Source: Bacteroidota bacterium | GTDB lineage: Bacteria; Bacteroidota; Bacteroidia; Bacteroidales; VadinHA17 | Length of the DNA stretch: 8,793 bases | Direction: 5' to 3' | Assembly (NCBI GenBank): GCA_023430725.1 | Contig: JAEYZD010000123.1 | Location: 1 to 8,793 of the forward strand | In this document: positions 1 to 6,009 of the stretch, piece by piece | How the letters are laid out: every line of letters starts with the position of its first letter | How positions within the stretch are numbered: the stretch's first letter is position 1 | Made by a program: the position numbers and the translations under genes | Notes under the pieces: model-generated | The model's input: only the letters and a program-made list of their open reading frames with translations | Databases searched by the model: none | Told to the model about the DNA's origin: nothing

Positions 1-1086
1 GCCCTGAAGGCAGCATGCAAGTCTTCCCACAAATGAGTCTGCCCCGTGTATTGTCATGGCATCGATCATCATGCCCCTGGAGCCGCTGCCGCTGAGCGGT
101 TTCATCAGTGCCGTGGGCAACGCCTCGGTAAAGGAGGTATCGATCCCCATCCATGCAACCACAGCCGTTATGCCGTCAACCAGCAGGTCCATCGCACCGG
201 AAGCCCTGAAAACCCCGATGGCCACAAGTATCGCCACCAGGTAGGGTATGATGGTGATTGCGGTCTTGAAACCGTCCTTTGCACCCTCTATGAAAGTCTC
301 ATAAACATTGACCTTTTTCACCATCGCCATCACGATGAATGAAATAATAATACTGAAAAGTATGAAGTTCGCCGCGAAGGTCGAAATCAGGTTGATCTGT
401 TCCTGAGGCAGTGTGCTGAAATACCAGACAATACCTGCGATAATTGCAGTAAGGCCGCCCAGGTAGGCCAGCACCACCCTGTTGAAAAGATTGATCTTCT
501 GCGCTATGGCCACACTGATCAGCCCGGCAAGTGTGGCGATATAGGTTGATATGAGTATCGGGATGAACACGTCCGCCGGATTGGCAGCTCCAAGCTGGGC
601 GCGGTACACCATTATTGTAACGGGAATCAGGCAGAGACCTGATGCATTCAGCACCAGGAACATTATCATCGGATCGGATGCCACCTCCTTTTCAGGGTTA
701 TGCTCCTGAAGCTCCTTCATCGCCTTCAGTCCCATAGGGGTGGCGGCATTGTCAAGGCCGAGCATGTTTGCAGCCACATTGAGCATCATCGATCCGTTTG
801 CCGGGCTCTCTGCCGGAAGTTGAGGAAAGAGCTTCCTGAAAAAGGGTCCTATAGCCCTTGAAAGCAGCCTGACAGCGCCACCCTTTTCCCCCACGCGCAT
901 CAGCCCCATCCACAAAGTGAGCACGCCCGTCAGACCCAGAGAAATCTCGAAACCGGTTTTGGCACTTGTGAAGGTAGATTCAACAATCCGGTTGAATATC
1001 TCAGTGTCGCCGTTAAAGATCAGCTGACCAAGAGCAAAGAGAAACCCGATCAGAAAAAAAGCTATCCAGATATAGTTCAGAGCCAT
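1..1086 (-). CDS. SpmA-SpmB fusion-type nucleoside-recognition membrane protein (3' end cut off)
   Basis: I translated this frame by hand; it is open for 362 codons from the ATG at 1084-1086 to the window edge, so the C-terminus is missing. The protein is a polytopic inner-membrane protein with about eight hydrophobic segments (roughly residues 5-22, 45-63, 140-165, 172-195, 203-223, 236-256, 275-293, 300-315). The N-terminal half resembles SpmA, with NMLGLDNAATPMGLKAM at 108-124. The C-terminal half resembles SpmB, with ALPTALMKPLSGSGSRG at 322-338 and GADSFVGRL at 348-356. SpmA and SpmB are separate proteins needed for spore-core dehydration in Bacillus; single-chain fusions of about 410 residues occur in non-sporulating Bacteroidota, so about 50 residues are probably missing. 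Its role outside sporulation is unknown, possibly small-molecule or nucleoside transport. It lies 62 bp downstream of the DUF1987 gene and is probably cotranscribed. An AGGA lies about 14 nt before the start. Confidence 0.88.
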   Translation of the reverse strand, partial: MALNYIWIAFFLIGFLFALGQLIFNGDTEIFNRIVESTFTSAKTGFEISLGLTGVLTLWMGLMRVGEKGGAVRLLSRAIGPFFRKLFPQLPAESPANGSMMLNVAANMLGLDNAATPMGLKAMKELQEHNPEKEVASDPMIMFLVLNASGLCLIPVTIMVYRAQLGAANPADVFIPILISTYIATLAGLISVAIAQKINLFNRVVLAYLGGLTAIIAGIVWYFSTLPQEQINLISTFAANFILFSIIISFIVMAMVKKVNVYETFIEGAKDGFKTAITIIPYLVAILVAIGVFRASGAMDLLVDGITAVVAWMGIDTSFTEALPTALMKPLSGSGSRGMMIDAMTIHGADSFVGRLACCLQG

Positions 1087-1148
1087 CCGGTCAATTGTCA
1101 GATCCTAAAAATAGGGATTTTTTTATTCCGCGCAGGGCGAAATTAATT

Positions 1149-1538
1149 TCAGAGTTCATCCACCTCGATTATTTCGAAGGGCACCTGAAGTATGGCTCTG
1201 AAATCCCTTCCCGCATCACGCATGCTTTCATCGCCCTTCTCGCAGTACCACTTTATGAGCACCTCGCCGTCGGCCTGACTGATCCTCTCGAATCGCTTGA
1301 AAAGGGCATGTATCCTGTGCGATGAGCTGGTATTGAAGAATTCAAACTTTACACTGAGGATTGTCCTTCGTGCCGGGCTGTGGCCATATTTCTCAACATA
1401 GAGCAAAAGGGGTGTGTAAAAAATATTGGAGTTCTCCGGGATTGATTTTCCCCTTATCTCAAAGAGACCCTGCTCCGGATCAAACAATACAGACGGGGTT
1501 TTTTGAGTCTCCCTGATTTCTATCTTTTCCATGGGCAT
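1149..1538 (-). CDS. DUF1987 / SiaC-family regulatory phosphoprotein
   Basis: This 129-residue protein covers a whole DUF1987 domain: an N-terminal TQKTPSVLFDPEQG (11-24), IRGKSIPENS (28-37), the conserved VKFEFFNTSSS (63-73), IKWYCEKGDESM (95-106) and a C-terminal PFEIIEVDEL. In Pseudomonas aeruginosa the family member SiaC acts in a partner-switching pathway: it is phosphorylated by SiaB, dephosphorylated by SiaA, and binds the diguanylate cyclase SiaD. T70 in the NTSSS patch is the likely counterpart of the phosphorylated threonine (inferred from family knowledge). No kinase, phosphatase or cyclase gene is visible here, so partners would have to be encoded elsewhere. Two ATGs (1536-1538 and 1530-1532) could start the protein; the second gives MEKIEI, the more usual family start, and neither has a good ribosome-binding site. 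It is soluble, with no signal peptide. Confidence 0.85.
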   Translation of the reverse strand: MPMEKIEIRETQKTPSVLFDPEQGLFEIRGKSIPENSNIFYTPLLLYVEKYGHSPARRTILSVKFEFFNTSSSHRIHALFKRFERISQADGEVLIKWYCEKGDESMRDAGRDFRAILQVPFEIIEVDEL

Positions 1539-1556
1539 AACAACCGCAGCAAAGCA

Positions 1557-1588
1557 TAAAAGTATGGATTTCCTTTAATATAGACAAA
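1557..1588 (-). promoter_or_regulatory. Candidate Bacteroidota-type promoter for the DUF1987-spmAB transcript
   Basis: On the minus strand TTTG (1585-1588) is followed by a 20 nt spacer and TACTTTTA (1557-1564). This matches the Bacteroidota TTTG / TAnnTTTG (-33/-7) arrangement except for the last base. Transcription would start near 1550, leaving a leader of about 12 nt before the ATG at 1538. The call rests on motif and spacing alone. Confidence 0.4.
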
Positions 1589-1637
1589 TCTTAAGGGGTT
1601 GTTGAAAAATTCCCGGGAAATTAACATCGCTTTGTGC

Positions 1638-1651
1638 TACATTTGAATGTA
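1638..1651 (+). promoter_or_regulatory. Candidate -7 element with overlapping inverted repeat, upstream of the secreted hydrolase gene
   Basis: TACATTTG (1638-1645) fits the Bacteroidota -7 consensus TAnnTTTG exactly and lies 37 nt before the ATG at 1683. No TTTG sits at the expected distance upstream, so the -33 half is missing or weak. The same bases are part of a perfect 6+6 inverted repeat, TACATT-TG-AATGTA, which could be a protein-binding site covering the core promoter. A 10 bp palindrome, TTCCCGGGAA, lies just upstream at 1610-1619. Confidence 0.35.
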
Positions 1652-1682
1652 ACAGCCAGACACCCTCAATAAATCATGCGAA

Positions 1683-4403
1683 ATGACCACATTGGCCACA
1701 TATCATAAAAAGCTTATTACCAGCACTATATGCCTTTTTTTCATTTTACTGGCCGCCCATGCTGAAGAGGTGACAGTGACAGGTACCGTTTCTGATGGTG
1801 CAGGTGCACCATTAATGAATGCCAATGTATCCTTCTATCTGAATACCAGGGTATTCAGGGCCACTACCGGGACTGACGGCCGTTATTCGGTGAGGATTAC
1901 GGGTTATTACAGCGATGTAGCAGGTGAGTTCAGCGCAGGCACACCCTATCCCAATCCGTTCGATAACAGTGTCAACATACCATTTATTATCAACAGTGAA
2001 GGTGATGTGATGCTCACCATCTACAACCTATCAGGGGAAAAGGTCAGGGTACTTGTCTTTCCCGGAGTTATTCCCGGGAGCTACAATGCCGTTTGGGACG
2101 GCTGCGGACCGAACAATGCACCGGTAAGCGCCGGTCTGTATATTTATGCGCTGACATTCAGGGGAAGATCATACAGCGGCAGGCTGGTGAAATCAACCAC
2201 CAGCGGTTCCCTGTCTTCAGGCAGCGGTCTTGAACCGATCATGCTGCCGCCGGCTGAATCTGCTCCCCAGCCTTCGCTGCGTTTCCCGGTAAGTGCTGAA
2301 GTGACCGCCCCCGACTATTATCCGGTCAGACTCACAGACATCACCCTTGCTCGTGATACGGTGATTGACTTTGTCCTTACCCGCAGGAACTCAATGCCTT
2401 TTACAGTCTCCAGTAATCACATCGCACGGTTCAGCGACGGTGAATACAATCCAATGGTCCTCAAGGGAATAAATCTTGGATCCTCTCCTCCGGGTTATTT
2501 TCCCGGTGAGATAGCCTACGCCATAACCCCTGAAACCTATGAACGGTGGATTGAGCGGATTGCTGAAGCAGGATTCAACACAGTCAGGGTCTACACACTT
2601 CATCCCCCTGTGTTTTATGAGAAACTTGCAGAATATAACCAGCGCCACCAGGAGAGACCGCTTCTGCTTTTCCAGGGTATATGGCTCGAGGAGGTTGAGG
2701 ACGGCACTGATCCCCTTGCCTATGACCTTATCCGGCGTCGCTCTGCGTTCAGCGCTGAGATCTCCGAGGTAATTGACTGTATAAACGGCAATGCCGACAT
2801 AGCCTTCAGATACGGCAAGTCATACGGAATTTACAAAACTGACGTCTCGCAATGGACAGCGGGGTATATAATCGGACGTGAAGTAGCGCCGCAGGAGATA
2901 GACTCCACAAACAAGTTTCATGCGGGAACCTCTTCCTACACCGGCACACGGTTCAGCATCAGCGGAGGCACGGCCGCTGAAGCATTTATTGCCGAAATGC
3001 TTGACCGGGTGGTTGTTTTTGAAGAGAACAGGTATTCAGTCAGCAGGCCTGTAAGCTTCTCGAGCTGGCCTACGCTTGATCCCCTGGAGCACCCCACAGA
3101 GATATTCACTGATGAGGATGTTGCATCCTTTGACATAACGAAGATAAGCCGCAGCGGCGGTCCGGGACTCTTCGCGAGCTACCATGCCTATCCCTATTAC
3201 CCGAACTTCATCAGCCAGCAACCATCCTACCTCGGGTACAGTGACAGCCAGGGGCCGAACAGCTACCTGGGGTATCTCACTGCCATGAAGAATCACTACT
3301 CCTCCATGCCGCTGGTGATAGCCGAGTTCGGCGTTCCCTCAAGCTGGGGCAGCGCACATCAGTCGTACAGCTCGATGCATCACGGCGGTTATTCCGAGAG
3401 ACAGCAGGGCGAAAAGAACATGCGGATGATGCATAACATGCTTGATGCAGGTTGTGCCGGGGGATTCATGTTTGCGTGGATGGATGAATGGTTCAAGCGG
3501 ACATGGATAGTGCTGTACCAGGAGGCCTACGGACTTGGTTCCGGGCCGGAGACGGTTCCTACCCGACAGTTGTGGCATAACGAGACATCACCCGAACAGT
3601 GCTTCGGCCTTCTCGCCTTTGACCAGAAGGAGACCGCTCCGTTCGTTCCTTATAACATCGACCAGCCGGCCGGTCCCGTCAGCTCCGTCAGAGCCACGCA
3701 TGACGAGGGCTTTCTCTACCTTGAGATCACCACCGCCGCCGATCTGAACCCCACAGATGAGTTCATGGTGGCATTTGACACCTACCTCGGGAATACGGGT
3801 GAATCGACTCTTCCCGGCGGAGCCACACTTGGCAACAGGGCCGAGTTCCTGCTCACCTTCGCACTGGAGGATGATTCAGCGCTCAATCATGTAACACATG
3901 CTTATGACATGAACGGACTGACAGTGCGTTTTAATCTGACCGATCCTGTGCTGCAGAAATTCAGGAGCACCACAACCGACGGAGATCCGTGGAAGGTGAT
4001 GCGATGGATAAATGACGGATTCGAGCTGACCTACCAGGATATCGGCATGGTACCCCTTGAACACTCTGCCTCATTCACCGAAGGCAACAGGGCCGCAGTG
4101 GCATGGGATGGCAGAAGGATCAATATAAGACTGCCATGGACTATGCTTCATTTCTTTGATCCGACCCAGATGACTGTCAACGATGGGGCAGTTTCATACG
4201 ACGGCGGCTATAATTTTGAGATTATCACAGCCCAGTCAGATGGGATTGCAGTATCCGTGTGGCACAACGGCACGGTGACCAACGCCACCAACCGGTACAG
4301 CTGGCCCAGATGGCTGACAGTGCCTCAGACCGTGGAGAGGGAAAAAGCCTCACTTCACGTCATTGAGACAGGGCTGGCGGCGATACCGGATTATTTGGAT
4401 TAA
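1683..4403 (+). CDS. Secreted multidomain glycoside hydrolase-like protein (clan GH-A-like TIM barrel)
   Basis: The 906-residue product starts with a Sec signal peptide (KK, a hydrophobic core at about 11-25, cleavage after AHA near residue 27). Next is a carboxypeptidase-regulatory-like beta-sandwich whose first part (about 28-75) and last part (about 200-234) are separated by a FlgD/Por-tail-like domain (about 87-170). Residues about 238-650 look like a (beta/alpha)8 glycosidase: LKGINLG at 260-266, GFNTVRVYTLHPP at 297-309, a candidate acid/base E400 in GYIIGREVAP, SSWPTLDPLEHP at 460-471, YHAYPYYP at 500-507, a candidate nucleophile E548 in LVIAEFG, and FMFAWMDEWF at 595-604. Residues about 660-880 form a second beta-rich domain, CBM9- or DOMON-like, ending in a YSWPRW motif. 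There is no sorting tail at the C-terminus. The substrate is unknown. Its convergent position next to a GT2 operon suggests it acts on an exported glycan. The CAZy family is not recognised. Confidence 0.75.
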   Translation: MTTLATYHKKLITSTICLFFILLAAHAEEVTVTGTVSDGAGAPLMNANVSFYLNTRVFRATTGTDGRYSVRITGYYSDVAGEFSAGTPYPNPFDNSVNIPFIINSEGDVMLTIYNLSGEKVRVLVFPGVIPGSYNAVWDGCGPNNAPVSAGLYIYALTFRGRSYSGRLVKSTTSGSLSSGSGLEPIMLPPAESAPQPSLRFPVSAEVTAPDYYPVRLTDITLARDTVIDFVLTRRNSMPFTVSSNHIARFSDGEYNPMVLKGINLGSSPPGYFPGEIAYAITPETYERWIERIAEAGFNTVRVYTLHPPVFYEKLAEYNQRHQERPLLLFQGIWLEEVEDGTDPLAYDLIRRRSAFSAEISEVIDCINGNADIAFRYGKSYGIYKTDVSQWTAGYIIGREVAPQEIDSTNKFHAGTSSYTGTRFSISGGTAAEAFIAEMLDRVVVFEENRYSVSRPVSFSSWPTLDPLEHPTEIFTDEDVASFDITKISRSGGPGLFASYHAYPYYPNFISQQPSYLGYSDSQGPNSYLGYLTAMKNHYSSMPLVIAEFGVPSSWGSAHQSYSSMHHGGYSERQQGEKNMRMMHNMLDAGCAGGFMFAWMDEWFKRTWIVLYQEAYGLGSGPETVPTRQLWHNETSPEQCFGLLAFDQKETAPFVPYNIDQPAGPVSSVRATHDEGFLYLEITTAADLNPTDEFMVAFDTYLGNTGESTLPGGATLGNRAEFLLTFALEDDSALNHVTHAYDMNGLTVRFNLTDPVLQKFRSTTTDGDPWKVMRWINDGFELTYQDIGMVPLEHSASFTEGNRAAVAWDGRRINIRLPWTMLHFFDPTQMTVNDGAVSYDGGYNFEIITAQSDGIAVSVWHNGTVTNATNRYSWPRWLTVPQTVEREKASLHVIETGLAAIPDYLD
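1941..2192 (+). other. Inserted FlgD/T9SS-tail-like beta-sandwich within the secreted hydrolase
   Basis: Residues about 87-170 carry the hallmarks of a FlgD Ig-like or Por secretion-tail domain: YPNPFDNSVNIPF, then LTIYNLSGEKVRVL, then YNAVWDG, then PVSAGLYIYAL, and finally GRLVK. These domains normally lie at the extreme C-terminus. Here the domain sits near the N-terminus, between the two parts of a carboxypeptidase-regulatory-like fold, and is followed by a Ser/Gly/Pro-rich linker (about 171-198). Confidence 0.7.
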
Positions 4404-4438
4404 TGGTTGTTTCAGGCAATAGAGGGCCGAGCGTATAG

Positions 4439-4463
4439 AAATGACCCTGCGGGTCATTTTAGC
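4439..4463 (+). terminator. Hairpin with short T-run after the hydrolase gene
   Basis: A perfect 9 bp stem (AAATGACCC at 4439-4447, GGGTCATTT at 4451-4459) closes a TGC loop and ends in four Ts, 35 nt after the hydrolase stop codon. The T-run is short, so termination may be partial. The reverse strand has a TTTCTATA after the stem and could weakly end the GT2 operon as well. Confidence 0.5.
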
Positions 4464-4483
4464 GAAGGAGCCAGGTTGCAGGG

Positions 4484-4562
4484 CAGGCACCAGGCAATAG
4501 TGTTGGCAATTAATTGCGGTGACTGCCTGTCATGCAAAAGTCTCACTACTGCCTGGTGCCTG
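4484..4562. repeat. 19 bp inverted repeat enclosing a 12 bp palindrome, rich in TGCCTG/CAGGCA words
   Basis: The left arm (4484-4502, CAGGCACCAGGCAATAGTG) and the right arm (4544-4562, CACTACTGCCTGGTGCCTG) are complementary over 19 bp with one mismatch (a G-T pair in one of the two transcripts). Each arm contains a 7 bp tandem duplication, CAGGCAC/CAGGCAA or TGCCTGG/TGCCTGA. The 41 nt between them contains the perfect palindrome GCAATTAATTGC (4506-4517) and another TGCCTG (4524-4529). It lies in the convergent intergenic region, has no coding potential I believe, and resembles a REP- or MITE-like intergenic repeat. Family membership cannot be judged from one copy. Confidence 0.7.
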
Positions 4563-4571
4563 ATGGCTAAT

Positions 4572-4609
4572 GCCTCAACAGGCAGCTAGCTGCCTGTTGC
4601 TGGCTTTTT
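4572..4609 (+). terminator. 24 bp perfect palindrome plus T-run: plus-strand terminator overlapping the GT2 3' end
   Basis: Positions 4576-4599 are a perfect 24 bp palindrome, which folds as a 10 bp stem (CAACAGGCAG / CTGCCTGTTG) with a CTAG loop. Flanking GCC (4572-4574) and GGC (4602-4604) can extend the stem, and TTTTT follows at 4605-4609. This is the form of an intrinsic terminator for plus-strand transcripts leaving the hydrolase gene. It contains the minus-strand GT2 stop codon (4586-4588) and last codons. The minus strand has no T-run after it. Confidence 0.6.
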
Positions 4610-6004
4610 CTTGTTCGTGAACCCGCTTCTCTCTGCCTTGCCCCACCCCTTCTTGCCCCGCAATGATTCAAGGTTGCCACGGACAGCGAAATAGGTGTGC
4701 ACGGGGTAAAAGAACGGTTCAAGCATGGCAGTGCCGATCAGTCTCAGCACATCCCGCTTTCTCGGATATTTATGGAAGGTGATCTCCTCAAAAAGGACAG
4801 CCCATGTGGTCAGACTCACTGCAAAGCTGTAAACAAAGAGGAACAGCAGCAGGAAGAACGGCCAGTTGAGGGAACCGGTCACAGCCAGGTAAATTGAATA
4901 GACAATACCCAGGAAGGCTATCAGGGGAGCAGCCCACTCGAACATCAGCCAGTAGGGATAACCCAGCATGCCCAGCTTGCCGTAACGGCTGTTAAGCATC
5001 ATCTTGCGGTGTGACCACAGTGATTCAATAAGGCCCCTCGTCCATCTTGTGCGCTGCTTTCGCATTGACTTAAGGTCTGAAGGCACCTCGGTCCAGCAAA
5101 GCGGATCAGGGATGTAGGTGACCTCGTAATTCTCCTTGTGTTCAGCCATATAGCGCCTCATCCTGAGGACGAGTTCCATATCCTCGCCCACGGTTTTGAC
5201 ATTATATCCGCCAGCCCTGATGACCGTCTCACGGTCAAACATCCCCATTGCTCCTGAGATGAGCATAAGACCGTCAAGGTGACTCCAGGCCATGCGGCCC
5301 AGGAGGAATGCACGGGTATAGTCGAGCACCTGCAGCCTCGGCAGGAATTTTTTCGGGAGATTTATCTGACGGATATGACCACGCTCAATATCGCAGGAGT
5401 TGACGATACGTATAACTCCACCGGTTCCGATGACCCTCTTTTCCTTCTCCTCAAGGAATGGCTTGACGAGCTTCAGAATTGAATCGGGCTCAATGATAGA
5501 GTCGGCATCAATTGTAACTATCAGGTTGCTGCGGCTGATGTTGATGCCCGCGTTGAGCGAGTCAGCCTTGCCGCCGTTGTTCTTGTCAATGACAGTCAGC
5601 CTGTTGTAGGCCGGATCCTTGGAGCGGTAGACGCCGCGTATTCTCTCGCAGGGGATACGGTAGTCAAAGTAGTAGTTGACCCTTACCAGCTCGTATGAAT
5701 CCCTTATCTTTTCGAAGGTATCATCCGTGGAGCCGTCATTTACAATAATAACTTCGAAGTTATTGTAATAGAGTGACAGCAGTGTCCTGACGTTGTCTAT
5801 TATTGTCTTTCCCTCGTTGAACGCGGGTGCGATAATAGTGATCCTCGGGCTCAGGGGAGAGAGCACCAGGGAATTGTAGTTCACATAGCTGTTCTTGCGC
5901 AGGTACTTCCTCAGCGCAAGGGCTGAATGTATGCCAAGCAGCAGGTAAGTCCCGAACAGTACGAGAGTCAGGTAGAATATCAGATGTGCAAAGATAAATC
6001 CCAT
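4586..6004 (-). CDS. Membrane GT2 family processive-type glycosyltransferase (exopolysaccharide synthase-like)
   Basis: The 472-residue protein has one N-terminal membrane segment (about 5-30), a cytoplasmic GT-A domain (about 53-330) and two or three C-terminal membrane segments (about 349-375, 381-405, 425-445), the layout of PgaC, NodC and hyaluronan-synthase-like enzymes. Catalytic motifs are intact: VND at 88-90, GGKAD at 144-148, DAD at 166-168 for nucleotide-sugar and metal binding, GED at 273-275 holding the likely catalytic base, and QRTRW at 317-321 (QxxRW, typical of processive enzymes). It should transfer sugars from a UDP- or similar donor and may move the chain across the inner membrane. 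There is no PilZ domain, so no direct c-di-GMP control is visible. The start lies 5 nt after the SPOR-HEAT gene, with AGGA 13 nt upstream. The last residues (ATGS) are encoded inside an intergenic palindrome. The sugar is unknown. Confidence 0.9.
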   Translation of the reverse strand: MGFIFAHLIFYLTLVLFGTYLLLGIHSALALRKYLRKNSYVNYNSLVLSPLSPRITIIAPAFNEGKTIIDNVRTLLSLYYNNFEVIIVNDGSTDDTFEKIRDSYELVRVNYYFDYRIPCERIRGVYRSKDPAYNRLTVIDKNNGGKADSLNAGINISRSNLIVTIDADSIIEPDSILKLVKPFLEEKEKRVIGTGGVIRIVNSCDIERGHIRQINLPKKFLPRLQVLDYTRAFLLGRMAWSHLDGLMLISGAMGMFDRETVIRAGGYNVKTVGEDMELVLRMRRYMAEHKENYEVTYIPDPLCWTEVPSDLKSMRKQRTRWTRGLIESLWSHRKMMLNSRYGKLGMLGYPYWLMFEWAAPLIAFLGIVYSIYLAVTGSLNWPFFLLLFLFVYSFAVSLTTWAVLFEEITFHKYPRKRDVLRLIGTAMLEPFFYPVHTYFAVRGNLESLRGKKGWGKAERSGFTNKKKPATGS

Positions 6005-6009
6005 GGTAT

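Noticed and set aside
46..342. Plus-strand 98-codon open frame
   Set aside because: The opposite strand here encodes the highly recognisable SpmB-like half of the membrane protein.
1104..1128. CCTAAAAATAGG hairpin followed by a T-run, suggesting a plus-strand terminator
   Set aside because: No plus-strand gene precedes it, the stem is only about 4-6 bp with a bulge, and on the minus strand, where the genes are, no T-run follows.
1683..4403. Type IX secretion substrate call based on the YPNPF domain
   Set aside because: Type IX signals are at the C-terminus. Here the domain is at residues 87-170, and the C-terminal end lacks such a motif.
4484..4562. CRISPR array or transposon end
   Set aside because: The repeats are 6-7 bp words in inverted arrangement without regular spacers, and no cas or transposase gene is nearby.
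4407..4589. Small plus-strand open frame after the hydrolase gene
   Set aside because: It runs through the terminator hairpin and the inverted repeats, has no ribosome-binding site and no protein-like pattern.
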